From Fibrobacter sp. UBA7003 (GTDB lineage: Bacteria > Fibrobacterota > Fibrobacteria > Fibrobacterales > Fibrobacteraceae), in assembly GCA_002449765.1 (NCBI GenBank), contig DJXN01000008.1, positions 67,626 through 131,625 on the forward strand: a stretch of DNA of 64,000 nucleotides, given 5' to 3'. Numbering within the stretch: position 1 is the stretch's first letter; each line of letters begins with the position of its first letter. Shown here piece after piece: positions 1 through 7,976 of the stretch. Made by a program: the position numbers and the translations under genes. The notes beneath the pieces were generated by a model. The model was not told the origin of the DNA, did no database searches, and saw only the letters and a program-made list of their open reading frames with translations.

Positions 1-1
1 C

Positions 2-1111
2 GTTCAGATTGAATACGAGAAGGGTTTTAAAATAGATGAATTGATGAATACTTTTGCTAAAGGAATTGTAACTCAGCGAGATGAAGCTTCTATTGCATTC
101 ACACAAGAAGAGTGTAATATTTTAAAAAAAGATTTTTTGAATTTGAACCATTCTGAAATTCAATCAAAATACAATTTTAAAGATTCTCGAGATTGGAAGA
201 TTTCTTTTGCAAAAGAAGACCTGAGTAAAAAAACGGTTTTGTTGACTACTATTGATTATCGGCCATTTGATTTACGGTTCGCAAACTATACAGGAAATTC
301 AAAAGGGATAATGAGCTATCCTAGACATTCATTGATGCGAAATCTGCTGAATGTAAGTAATTGCGCCTTGATTGCAAATAAAACAATAAAATCTGAGGAT
401 ATTACACAGTATTTTGTGTGTCGAAATATTGTTGATTCTCACATATTGGAAACAATGAATGCTACGGCCAATGTTTTCCCTCTCTATCTTTACCCTACCG
501 AAGGTGAAGAAAAACTCGGCGAAACACGCAAGCCCAATCTAGATGAAACTATTTGGCGTAAAATCGACGCATGCCTAGATTCTTCGACTCCGTTCCCTTC
601 GGCAAGCTCAGGGAACTACGCTCAGAATGACAATTCGCATATTACAACTCCTGAACAGATTTTTGATTACATCTATGGCGTTCTCCATACACCGTCCTAT
701 CGTGAAAAATACAAGGAATTTCTGAAAATCGATTTCCCGCGTATTCCTTTCCCTGAAAACAAAGAAGAATTCGAACGCATCGTTTCCATCGGCAATAAAC
801 TCCGCAAATTGCACCTGATGGAAGAAATTCCTCCGCAGGCGACCTCCTTCGACATCGAAGGCGACAATGCCGTGAGCGAAATTCGTTTTGAAAAGGGAAA
901 GGTCTACATCAACAAGACGCAGTATTTTGCAAACGTTCCTGAACTAGCCTGGAATTTCTACATCGGCGGTTACCAACCCGCCCAAAAGTGGCTCAAAGAC
1001 CGCAAGAACCGCACCCTTACCTACGACGACATCTCTCACTACCGTAAAATCATCGCCATCCTTATCGAAACTCACAAGTTGATGCAGAATCTTGATGAAA
1101 TTGCGGGATAA
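2..1111 (+). CDS. Type ISP restriction/modification enzyme, C-terminal part (5' end outside window)
   Basis: The reading frame is open from the first bases of the window, so only the C-terminal part of a larger protein is seen. The visible part matches the target-recognition and C-terminal region of type ISP / type IIG enzymes, in which one polypeptide carries nuclease, translocase, N6-adenine methyltransferase and specificity domains; the catalytic parts would lie upstream. Recognisable pieces are YRPFDLRF near residue 70 of the visible protein, a PRHSLMRNL stretch, and a C-terminal block ending in TYDDISHYRKII. The first 480 bases are clearly more AT-rich than the rest, which fits an exchanged recognition domain. 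A palindromic repeat is inserted in frame at 574-631. The ISP assignment is from remembered family features; fairly sure. Confidence 0.8.
   Translation, partial: VQIEYEKGFKIDELMNTFAKGIVTQRDEASIAFTQEECNILKKDFLNLNHSEIQSKYNFKDSRDWKISFAKEDLSKKTVLLTTIDYRPFDLRFANYTGNSKGIMSYPRHSLMRNLLNVSNCALIANKTIKSEDITQYFVCRNIVDSHILETMNATANVFPLYLYPTEGEEKLGETRKPNLDETIWRKIDACLDSSTPFPSASSGNYAQNDNSHITTPEQIFDYIYGVLHTPSYREKYKEFLKIDFPRIPFPENKEEFERIVSIGNKLRKLHLMEEIPPQATSFDIEGDNAVSEIRFEKGKVYINKTQYFANVPELAWNFYIGGYQPAQKWLKDRKNRTLTYDDISHYRKIIAILIETHKLMQNLDEIAG
574..631. repeat. Interspersed palindromic element inside a coding region
   Basis: A 58-base element has an inner inverted repeat GTTCCCT (592-598) / AGGGAAC (610-616) and an outer one ATTCT (579-583) / AGAAT (624-628). 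Read on the minus strand its ends are GTCATTCT and AGAATCTAGG, very like those of the element at 5616-5693. It is read through in frame and adds a Ser/Asn-rich stretch of about 19 residues to the type ISP protein. It resembles the small palindromes found inserted in open frames in some genomes. Confidence 0.6.
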
Positions 1112-1123
1112 ATTCGTCTTATC

Positions 1124-1146
1124 AAAAAAGGATGCGGCCCTTTTCT
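1124..1146. terminator. Weak bidirectional terminator between convergent genes
   Basis: AAAAGG (1126-1131) and CCTTTT (1139-1144) form a short stem around a GC-rich loop in the 33-base gap between two convergent genes. The A and T runs on either side give it terminator form in both directions. The stem is only six base pairs, so the call is tentative. Confidence 0.45.
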
Positions 1147-2203
1147 ATTCGCCGTAACTGTACGGAGCGTGCACGGTGATGACCAGGCTGTCGGTTTTGA
1201 ACGAACCCTGGTTCCCGAGACGGAACGTTGCTTGCCAGATGTTAAAGAATCTTGAGTCTGAGGCGCGGTAGGCTTTGTCGGCTTCGTAGTTGTTCTTGAT
1301 GCGCGAAGTCGAGAACATGTCGGCGATGGCGACGTCTTGGGGTAGGTCGGTCGCCGTGAAGTGCAGGCAGCCTATGTCCTTATGCTCCCATCTTCTAGGG
1401 AGGACGTAGAGCGTGTCTCCGTTGCATTTTTCGGGTGATTCGGCCATGTAGAAAGGACAGTCGTTTTTCTTGAGGGCCTCGCGCCGGGTAGAATCGTCCA
1501 TCCATTCGGGGCATGAGACGCATTTGTAGGTGGTATCGAGATCGTAGTCGTATTCATAGCTTGCGATAGAACATTTTTCGATGGTCTCGAACTCGGTGCC
1601 ACTTGGCAGTTGCGACCTGTCGAAGTTCGTGTCGAGCGTGTAGCCCTCTAGCGAGTCAAGCCCCTCGGGGAACGAGAAGTAGGCCGTATCGTGGTCGCCG
1701 GCAGAAACCTTATGGTATATCTTTGCGTATAAATTAAGGTCTATGTCAAACTTTTTCTCTTCGCCTTTTATGTCAACGAGGGCGAATCGTAAGTGGTTGT
1801 CGCTATCGGGGGCAAAGCTTATGCCGTAATTGTAATGCCTGTTGTAGTAATCAAAAGGCGGCATGTTTCTAATAGAATCGCTGTCACCCACCTTGATTTT
1901 CGTGACGCATGCGGGGTGTACCGAATCCGCGCTCTCGTTCTCGAGCAGTTTGCAATCAAGCGTTTCCAGGTGCACGTTTGTGATGGAGTCTGTTGCGGTG
2001 AACGAAATCTGGAGTGTCGTTGGACGGTGCACTATTTCGGCTGCGGGGAGGCAAACATGGTTTTCGCAGTAGTCGTAGACCGGGTCCATTCCCAAAATGC
2101 GGCCTTCATCATCTACGATGATGAGGTCCCCGTTGGCATCACAGGCCCCGAGGATGGTAGCGGCGATTGCGGTCGCTGAAAATATGGCGATTTTCTTGTG
2201 CAT
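1145..2203 (-). CDS. Cysteine-rich lipoprotein of unknown function
   Basis: A 352-residue predicted lipoprotein. The ATG at 2203 was chosen over upstream starts because it begins a clear SPII signal: MHKK, a hydrophobic stretch, then the lipobox ILGAC. The mature part has about ten further cysteines, including CVSC, suggesting disulfides in an exported domain, and no enzymatic motif I recognise. A TATTTTTC box lies a few bases upstream on the minus strand, so the transcript probably has a very short leader. It converges with the type ISP gene. It is probably a surface or periplasmic lipoprotein; a more specific role cannot be given from sequence alone. Confidence 0.8.
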   Translation of the reverse strand: MHKKIAIFSATAIAATILGACDANGDLIIVDDEGRILGMDPVYDYCENHVCLPAAEIVHRPTTLQISFTATDSITNVHLETLDCKLLENESADSVHPACVTKIKVGDSDSIRNMPPFDYYNRHYNYGISFAPDSDNHLRFALVDIKGEEKKFDIDLNLYAKIYHKVSAGDHDTAYFSFPEGLDSLEGYTLDTNFDRSQLPSGTEFETIEKCSIASYEYDYDLDTTYKCVSCPEWMDDSTRREALKKNDCPFYMAESPEKCNGDTLYVLPRRWEHKDIGCLHFTATDLPQDVAIADMFSTSRIKNNYEADKAYRASDSRFFNIWQATFRLGNQGSFKTDSLVITVHAPYSYGE

Positions 2204-2362
2204 ATCGGAAAAATAACAAAATAGGGGCTGCACAGAGCGTTGTTTCGCAAATTGCCTGACAAGGTGCAAGAATGCAGAGATGGAATGGTTTCCGGGTATA
2301 CCGCCGTAGTCCGTAGACAACGTTAATGCTCATTTTCAGTCCCGTTCCATCATTTTTAAGTA

Positions 2363-2403
2363 TATATTTCAGAAGGCGGATTCCGGTGGTTCGGAAACCC
2401 GCC
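2363..2403 (+). promoter_or_regulatory. Promoter box and leader hairpin before pectate lyase
   Basis: A TATATTTC box (2363-2370) is followed by a strong two-part hairpin: GGCGG (2375-2379) with CCGCC (2399-2403), and inside it TTCCG (2381-2385) with CGGAA (2392-2396). AAAGG at 2408-2412 is the likely ribosome binding site. The hairpin would lie at the extreme 5' end of the mRNA, where it could protect against decay or tune translation. The GH5 gene at 10083 has an analogous arrangement. Confidence 0.5.
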
Positions 2404-2413
2404 CAGTAAAGGT

Positions 2414-4198
2414 ATGGGAAATATGGGCTTTGGTTTGCATAAAGGATTGCCGGTTTCGGCGCTTTGCCTAACAGTGTTTGGTTTTATCGGGGCGGGTGCC
2501 GAGCCGCTGGCTTTCCCTGAGGCGCTGGGTTTTGGCGCGCAGGTCACGGGTGGTCGTGGCGGCAGCGTTTACCACGTGACGAACCTGAACGATGACGGTG
2601 CGGGTTCTTTCCGCGATGCGGTGAGCCAGGGCAACCGCATTGTGGTTTTTGACGTGGGTGGCATCATCAATATCAAGACGGCGGTTTCCATCAAGAGCAA
2701 CATTACCATCGCGGGGCAGACGGCTCCGGGCGAGGGAATCGCCATTCACGGCGGCAAGCTCAGTACCGGCAAGCAGAGCAACATTATCATCCGCTACCTG
2801 CGAATCCGTCCGGGCGAAAATACCGCGTCCGAGAAGGATGATGCGCTCAACCTTTACGATTCCAAGAACGTAATCGTGGACCACTGCTCGGTGGAACTTG
2901 CGCCGTGGAACAACTTCGGCGGTTCCTCGGACAACGCAAGCTACCGCGTTACGGGCATTACGGTGCAGAACTCGCTGATTGCAAACCCCATCGGGCAGCA
3001 GTTCGGTGCGCACATCGAATCGGTGGATGGCACTTGGGCTTGGTACTACAACGCCTTTGTGAATACGCACAACCGAAACCCGCTCGACAAGATTAACGAT
3101 GTGTTCGTGAACAACATCCTCTACAACTTCGAGGCGGGCTATACGACGCACACTAGCACGCACTTCAATCACGATATCGTGAACAATTACTTTGTCTATG
3201 GCCCGAAGGGGAGTAACCCGTGGTTCCAGGTGGACAAGAACCAGAGTATCTACGCGAGCGGCAACATGATTGATACGGACCGCGACGGAAAACTGAACGG
3301 CGGGCCTTCGAGTATTTACTACTATCAGGGCGTGGGCGAGGAACTTGCGAAACCCTGGAGCGAACTTACGACATCGGGCCCGATGCTCTCTGCCGCAAGT
3401 GCGTGGCGCTACGTGACGTCGCAGAGCGGCGTGCTCCCGTACGACGACATCGATTCGCTGGTGTGGTACCAGGTGAATACGCTTGGAACGGCCGGTGCGC
3501 TCGTGAAGAGCGTGGGCGCGATGGGGCTCAAGACCAATAACGGCTGGGGAGAGGTGATTGCGGGGAAGACCGCGACCGATTCCGACAAGGATGGCATGCC
3601 GGATTACTTCGAAGAGGCGATGGGTTATGACAAGTCAAAAGATGATGCCATGACCAAGGAAAGCGACGGCTACGTGCGTATCGAGAAGTATATCAACTGG
3701 CTGGGTGCCATGCACGCGACGGCAACGGACGGCAAGTCTCTCGATTTTGACCTGCGCACGATTACGCGCGGGTTCAAGGATGTATCGCCGACCTACAGCG
3801 TCTCTGCTGCGGAGAACGGAAGTGTGGAACTTGCGGGTGACGGCTATACGGCAAGGTTTGCGCCCAAGGCGAATTTCAGCGGGCTTGCCTCGTTTAAGTA
3901 TACCGTGAAGGGCAACGACAATACCGAATATACGGGCCGCGTCGAGGTGCTGGTGGAAAAGTCGGCAGGCGCGGATACTTCAACCGTGCAGCCGCAGGAC
4001 ACGACTGCGCGCGATACCTCCGCGACCGACACGACGTCCATTGTCGCGGGTGATTCTACGGCGACGGATTCGACAACCCTTATTCGCGATATTCGCCGGA
4101 CTCGCCCTGCCGACATGCGCGGGGCTACGCATAAGGAATACCGCGACCTGAAGGGACGTCGCTTCGACAGGCTGATCCCTTACAGGGTAATGTTCTAG
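2414..4198 (+). CDS. Secreted pectate lyase, PL1-like, with Ig-like domain and basic tail
   Basis: A 594-residue secreted polysaccharide lyase expected to cleave pectate by beta-elimination outside the cell. An N-terminal signal peptide ends near residue 30. The catalytic parallel beta-helix covers about residues 35-400, with AFPEALGFGAQVTGGRGG, FRDAV, the substrate/calcium region DDALNLYDSKNVIVDHCSVE, and IRPGE. EF-hand-like repeats DSDKDGMPD (about residues 394-402) and a cadherin-like Ig domain (about 455-520) follow, then a Thr/Asp/Ser-rich linker and a basic C-terminus rich in Arg. Fibrobacter secreted enzymes are known to carry basic C-terminal modules; whether this is one is inference. 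The ATG at 2423 is an alternative start better spaced from AAAGG. PL1 versus a closely related beta-helix family is not settled. Confidence 0.88.
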   Translation: MGNMGFGLHKGLPVSALCLTVFGFIGAGAEPLAFPEALGFGAQVTGGRGGSVYHVTNLNDDGAGSFRDAVSQGNRIVVFDVGGIINIKTAVSIKSNITIAGQTAPGEGIAIHGGKLSTGKQSNIIIRYLRIRPGENTASEKDDALNLYDSKNVIVDHCSVELAPWNNFGGSSDNASYRVTGITVQNSLIANPIGQQFGAHIESVDGTWAWYYNAFVNTHNRNPLDKINDVFVNNILYNFEAGYTTHTSTHFNHDIVNNYFVYGPKGSNPWFQVDKNQSIYASGNMIDTDRDGKLNGGPSSIYYYQGVGEELAKPWSELTTSGPMLSAASAWRYVTSQSGVLPYDDIDSLVWYQVNTLGTAGALVKSVGAMGLKTNNGWGEVIAGKTATDSDKDGMPDYFEEAMGYDKSKDDAMTKESDGYVRIEKYINWLGAMHATATDGKSLDFDLRTITRGFKDVSPTYSVSAAENGSVELAGDGYTARFAPKANFSGLASFKYTVKGNDNTEYTGRVEVLVEKSAGADTSTVQPQDTTARDTSATDTTSIVAGDSTATDSTTLIRDIRRTRPADMRGATHKEYRDLKGRRFDRLIPYRVMF

Positions 4199-4210
4199 AC
4201 GGTAGACGTG

Positions 4211-4238
4211 TTGCAGTGTAGGCGATTTCCTATATTTT
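4211..4238 (+). promoter_or_regulatory. Promoter, TTG-N17-TATATTTT
   Basis: TTG at 4211-4213, a 17-base spacer, and TATATTTT at 4231-4238, ending four bases before the ATG at 4243. No Shine-Dalgarno sequence fits between them, so the transporter mRNA is probably leaderless or nearly so. Confidence 0.55.
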
Positions 4239-4242
4239 GCGC

Positions 4243-5241
4243 ATGTTGAAAATAATCAAGGCTGCTAGCCGTCTGCTTTCTTCATACACATCGCTTTTCG
4301 TCATCGGTGCCGCCGTCGTGGCTTTTTTTGCCCCTGTAACTTTCGGTTGGGTGCACGGCAACACGAGTTCCATAATCCTCGGCGTTATCATGCTCAGCAT
4401 GGGCCTTACCATCACCGTCGACGACGTGAAGAACCTCATGAAGCAGCCGCTCCACATTCTGCTCGGGGCCTGCGCGCAGTACACCATCATGCCGCTGGTG
4501 GCCTTCACCCTCACCAAGGTTTTCAGGCTCGACCCGTACCTGGCCGTGGGCATCATTCTCGTGGGTTGCTGCCCGGGTGGCGTCTCGAGCAACGTGATGA
4601 GCTTCCTCGCCAAGGGGGACGTGACGTATTCCGTGAGCATGACGATGGTCTCGACTTTGCTTGCCCCGCTCATGACCCCGCTGCTCGTGCTCTGGCTTGC
4701 CGATACGAGCATTGACGTGAACGCGAAGGGGATGTTCCTGAATATCCTGTACGTGACGGTTGCGCCGATTCTGGTTGGCTTTGTTTGCAACTATTTCCTG
4801 GGCAAGAACCCGGTGTTCAAGGAAGTGCGTGCGAACATGCCCGCGGTTAGCGTGATTGGCCTTGCGCTGATTGTGGGCGGTGTCATCGTGACGGTGCGCC
4901 CGCACCTGCTTACGAACGGGCTTTCGCTGTTGTTCCTCGTGCTTGCGGTGGTGTTTTTCCACAACGGGCTCGGCTACGTGCTGGGCTATACCGTCGGGCG
5001 CATATTCAAGTTCAATACCGCAAAGAAGCGCACTATCGCTATCGAGGTGGGCGTGCAGAATGCGGGCATGGCGACCGTGCTTGCGGCAGCCTTCTTCGCG
5101 AACCCCGAGAACGTAGCTGCCCACCCGGAGGCTGCGATTTGCGTGGTTCCGTGTGCCATCAGCTGCGCGTACCATTCCATAAGTGGCACGATTGTCGCGG
5201 AGTTCTTTGCGCGGCACGATAAGAAGGAAAAAACGGCATGA
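4243..5241 (+). CDS. Bile acid:sodium symporter (BASS) family transporter
   Basis: A 332-residue integral membrane protein with about nine or ten hydrophobic segments. It has the BASS signatures: MLSMGLTI near residue 45, the GCCPGGVSSNVMSFLAKGD motif near residue 108, and IEVGVQNAGMATVLA near residue 265. The family couples sodium entry to uptake of bile acids, pantoate, 2-keto acids or other organic anions; the bacterial substrate cannot be read from sequence. An in-frame upstream TTG exists, but ATG 4243 is better placed. The stop overlaps the next gene's start by four bases (ATGA), so the two are probably translationally coupled. Confidence 0.93.
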   Translation: MLKIIKAASRLLSSYTSLFVIGAAVVAFFAPVTFGWVHGNTSSIILGVIMLSMGLTITVDDVKNLMKQPLHILLGACAQYTIMPLVAFTLTKVFRLDPYLAVGIILVGCCPGGVSSNVMSFLAKGDVTYSVSMTMVSTLLAPLMTPLLVLWLADTSIDVNAKGMFLNILYVTVAPILVGFVCNYFLGKNPVFKEVRANMPAVSVIGLALIVGGVIVTVRPHLLTNGLSLLFLVLAVVFFHNGLGYVLGYTVGRIFKFNTAKKRTIAIEVGVQNAGMATVLAAAFFANPENVAAHPEAAICVVPCAISCAYHSISGTIVAEFFARHDKKEKTA

Positions 5242-5585
5242 TTTTGGCGAAGAGGCTTGTTTCCCGTCTTGCCGTGCTTGCTGCATTATTTGCCTGCGCT
5301 TCGGCTGCAAATGCGCAGCTCGTGCAGAAGAAGGATGCCTCGCAGACCGATAGCGTGAACCTCACCGGCAAACGTCCGTTAGTTTATTCAGACAGTGCGA
5401 CGCTGCGTAACGAACGTGCGACATCCGATGCGAAGGCCGCGATGAACCTTGAATACTCGAACGATTCCCTCACGGGGACATTGATTGGTATTGGCGCCGA
5501 ATTCGTGGGACAGACCGTCAAGAACATCCTCTCGCCGAATTCCGCCGAAGCGGATGCCGTCGAGCTCGAACGCCAAAGACGCTAG
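5238..5585 (+). CDS. Small secreted protein of unknown function
   Basis: A 115-residue protein with a clear SPI signal peptide (basic start, hydrophobic core, cleavage probably after ASAANA near residue 27). The rest is polar and has no motif I recognise; an alanine-rich part near residues 70-80 may be helical. The start ATG overlaps the transporter stop by four bases, which supports it as a real gene and suggests cotranscription. It could be an accessory factor for the transporter, but that is only inference from linkage. Confidence 0.65.
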   Translation: MILAKRLVSRLAVLAALFACASAANAQLVQKKDASQTDSVNLTGKRPLVYSDSATLRNERATSDAKAAMNLEYSNDSLTGTLIGIGAEFVGQTVKNILSPNSAEADAVELERQRR

Positions 5586-5615
5586 CCCGCGCCCTCGTCA
5601 TCCTTGCAGGCCCAC

Positions 5616-5693
5616 GTCATCCTCGCTATACGATACTTGGCAACTTGTTGCCATAGTAGAGTTATCCTCTTTGGGGAGCAGGCGAGGATCTTA
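5616..5693. repeat. Interspersed palindromic element, folD 3' end
   Basis: Outer arms ATCCTCGC (5619-5626) and GCGAGGAT (5682-5689) enclose a perfect inner hairpin GGCAAC-TT-GTTGCC (5639-5652). The element begins GTCATCCT and ends AGGATCTTA, whose last three bases are the folD stop codon on the minus strand. A further GTCATCCT lies at 5597-5604. The ends match those of the element at 574-631. It separates two convergent genes and may also act as a transcription terminator or mRNA end stabiliser. Confidence 0.55.
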
Positions 5694-6530
5694 CCCTAAA
5701 TATTTTTCGCCGCTTTCCACGCTCTGGTAGATGAGCGTATTGATGGTCATGGGGCCCACGCCGCCCGGAACCGGAGTGTACGCGCTCGCCACGTCGTCGA
5801 GACCCTTCTCGATATCGCCCACGCCACCCGGATGGTAGCCGGCGTCGACCACGACCGCGCCCTGCTTGATCCATTCCTTCTTGATGAACTCGGGTTTGCC
5901 GACCGCACCCACGAGGATGTCGGCCTGACCCACAAATTCGGGGAGGTTCTGCGTCTTGCTGTGGCAGATGGTCACGGTGCAGTCTGCGTTCAGGAGCATC
6001 ATGGCCATGGGCTTGCCGAGGATCGCGCTACGGCCCACCACGACGGCGTGCTTGCCCGCGAGCGGGATGTTGTATGCCTTCAGGAGGCGCATGATGCCTG
6101 CGGGTGTGGCGCATCCGTAGGCGGGTTCGCCCATCGCCATGCGGCCAAAGCCCAGGCAGGTCACGCCATCCACGTCCTTGCGGGCGTCGATGGCCTCGAA
6201 GGCGGCACGCTCGTCGATGTGGCGCGGAACCGGGTGCTGCAGCAAAATGCCGTGCACGTCGCGGTTGTCGTTGAGTTCCTGGATTTTGTTCAGGAGTTCC
6301 TCGGTGGTGGTGTTCTTCGGGAGCACCACGCGGATGCTTTTCATGCCCACGCGGGCGCAGGCGTTGCCCTTCATCTTCACGTAGGTGGCGCTCGCCGGGT
6401 CGTCGCCCACCAGGATGGTGGCGAGGATGGGGGTCTTGCCCGTCTTTTCCTTGAGTTTCGCCACGCGGGCGCTGAGTTCTTCTTCAGTGGTCTTGGCGAG
6501 GGCCTTGCCGTCGAGGATGAGTGCTGCCAT
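5691..6530 (-). CDS. folD: Methylenetetrahydrofolate dehydrogenase / cyclohydrolase FolD
   Basis: A 279-residue bifunctional enzyme that oxidises 5,10-methylene-THF with NADP and hydrolyses 5,10-methenyl-THF to 10-formyl-THF in the cytoplasm, feeding purine and fMet synthesis. Family features are all visible: [14 protein letters not shown] with the conserved Tyr and Lys (residues about 42-55), [11 protein letters not shown] near 95, KDVDG near 117, the nucleotide-binding [17 protein letters not shown], and the C-terminal [11 protein letters not shown]. Length is normal. It stands alone on the minus strand; a small membrane-protein gene lies 57 bases upstream in the same direction. Another folate gene, folE, lies 5 kb away. 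Confidence 0.96.
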   Translation of the reverse strand: MAALILDGKALAKTTEEELSARVAKLKEKTGKTPILATILVGDDPASATYVKMKGNACARVGMKSIRVVLPKNTTTEELLNKIQELNDNRDVHGILLQHPVPRHIDERAAFEAIDARKDVDGVTCLGFGRMAMGEPAYGCATPAGIMRLLKAYNIPLAGKHAVVVGRSAILGKPMAMMLLNADCTVTICHSKTQNLPEFVGQADILVGAVGKPEFIKKEWIKQGAVVVDAGYHPGGVGDIEKGLDDVASAYTPVPGGVGPMTINTLIYQSVESGEKYLG

Positions 6531-6587
6531 AATGTCTCCGGTGCGCGGGTGCGCTGTTTTACGGCAACAAAGATAGAAAAGTGGCGC

Positions 6588-6824
6588 CTAGACGAACATG
6601 TCCATGACGGCAGGAATTACGATGCAGACGAAAATCCAGGGGTAGGAGAGGGCTCCCGGGAGCCAGCCGGTTGTGCCTTTGGAATGTCTCACGTGTGCGC
6701 GCACCATGCTGGCGTCGCGGCTCACTGATTTCTCAAGTTCGTCCTTGAGGCCGAGCATAGACGTGTCGAAGCGACTTTTGTTCTCGCTTGCTTTCGCTAC
6801 GATATTCATAAAGTTGCTGGTCAT
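6588..6824 (-). CDS. Small protein with C-terminal membrane segment
   Basis: A 78-residue protein: an amphipathic, charged N-terminal half that is probably helical, and one hydrophobic segment over the last 20 residues (WIFVCIVIPAVMDMFV). It ends just after the segment, so it looks tail-anchored. Support for a real gene is an AGAAAGG ribosome binding site about nine bases before the ATG and no overlapping gene. I do not recognise a family. It lies upstream of folD in the same direction and may be cotranscribed with it. Confidence 0.5.
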   Translation of the reverse strand: MTSNFMNIVAKASENKSRFDTSMLGLKDELEKSVSRDASMVRAHVRHSKGTTGWLPGALSYPWIFVCIVIPAVMDMFV

Positions 6825-7017
6825 AAGCTGTACCTTTCTCTTCCTGCTTATAAAAAATAGTACATGCAGCGCCCTTCCGCAATAGAAAATGTTTATAGAA
6901 GTTTACAAAGCAGGTTTTTTGTGAGGTGATTCACGCAATCTTGCCCCTTTTCGGAGGCGGGTGTGAGCGAAATTACCTATTTTTTCTTATGTTAACATCC
7001 AAAAAAGGTTCTCCTGT

Positions 7018-7971
7018 ATGAAATTTTCTGTTTTAGCCCCGATTGCTGCCTCTTGCCTGGTTTTTGTCGCCTGTGGCGGAAACAAGAACGCTGCTCCCGC
7101 GACAGACCCGACTCCGGCTCCCGCTCCCGCGGTTGCCCCCGAAACGAAGATTTCCCTCGACAGCACGGTCGACCGCTACAGTTACGCCCTGGGTATGGAT
7201 CTTGGCAGGGCGATTGCCGAAATAAAAGTTCCCCTCAAGCTCGACGTGATTATCGCCGCCATCAAGGACGAGGTGGACACGAGCCGCAAGGTGCTCATGA
7301 CGGATTCCGCTTCCGAGCAGGCGCTCCAGGGCTTGCTCTTGCAGATGCAGCAGAAGAAGGAAGCCGACGCGAAGGCCGCCGCCCAGAAGGCTCTCGAGGA
7401 GCAGGCTCAGTTCCTCGCGAAGAACGTGTTGGATTCCACGGTGAAGGTGACGACCAAAGGAGTGCAGTACAAGGTAATTAAGGAAGGCGCGGGCATTACC
7501 CCCAAGGCCTCCGACAAGGTGCAGGTGCACTATGTGGGTTCGCTCCTCGACGGTACCGAGTTCGACAACAGCGTGAAGCGCGGCGAGCCGCTGGAATTCC
7601 CGGTGAATGCCGTGATCGAGGGCTGGCAGGATTTGCTCCAGGTGATGAAGGAAGGCATGAAGGTGAAGGCCTGGATTCCGAGCGCGCTTGCTTACGGAGA
7701 GGCCGGCGTGCCGCCGATGATTCCCGCGAATGCGCTTCTCGTGTTCGAGGTGGAACTCCTGAAGGTGTATGCCGAAACTCCGGCCGTGGATGGTTCGACG
7801 GGCTCGCCAACCGATGCCGCTGTAGCCCCTGCCGCTCCGGCCGAGGCCGCCCCCGCTGCCGAAGAGGCCCCGAAGGCCGAGGAGAAGCCTGCCGCCGAAG
7901 CGCCGAAGGCTGCCGAACCTGCAAAGCCCGCGAAGGATAGCAAGAAGCCTGCGAAGGGCAAGAAGAAGTAA
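7018..7971 (+). CDS. FKBP-type peptidyl-prolyl isomerase lipoprotein
   Basis: A 317-residue predicted lipoprotein isomerase that would assist folding of exported proteins in the periplasm. The lipobox LVFVACG ends near residue 19 and is followed by an Ala/Pro linker. An FKBP N-terminal dimerisation domain (about 45-135, beginning DRYSYALGMDLGR) precedes the FKBP catalytic domain (about 140-245), with VHYVGSLLDGTEFDNS, GWQDLLQVMKEG and IPSALAYGE. After residue 255 comes a roughly 60-residue low-complexity Ala/Pro/Glu tail turning strongly Lys-rich at the end, which is unusual for the family and may bind cell wall or another acidic partner. A TATTTTTTC box lies upstream. The next gene follows after five bases. 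Confidence 0.92.
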   Translation: MKFSVLAPIAASCLVFVACGGNKNAAPATDPTPAPAPAVAPETKISLDSTVDRYSYALGMDLGRAIAEIKVPLKLDVIIAAIKDEVDTSRKVLMTDSASEQALQGLLLQMQQKKEADAKAAAQKALEEQAQFLAKNVLDSTVKVTTKGVQYKVIKEGAGITPKASDKVQVHYVGSLLDGTEFDNSVKRGEPLEFPVNAVIEGWQDLLQVMKEGMKVKAWIPSALAYGEAGVPPMIPANALLVFEVELLKVYAETPAVDGSTGSPTDAAVAPAAPAEAAPAAEEAPKAEEKPAAEAPKAAEPAKPAKDSKKPAKGKKK

Positions 7972-7976
7972 GAAAT

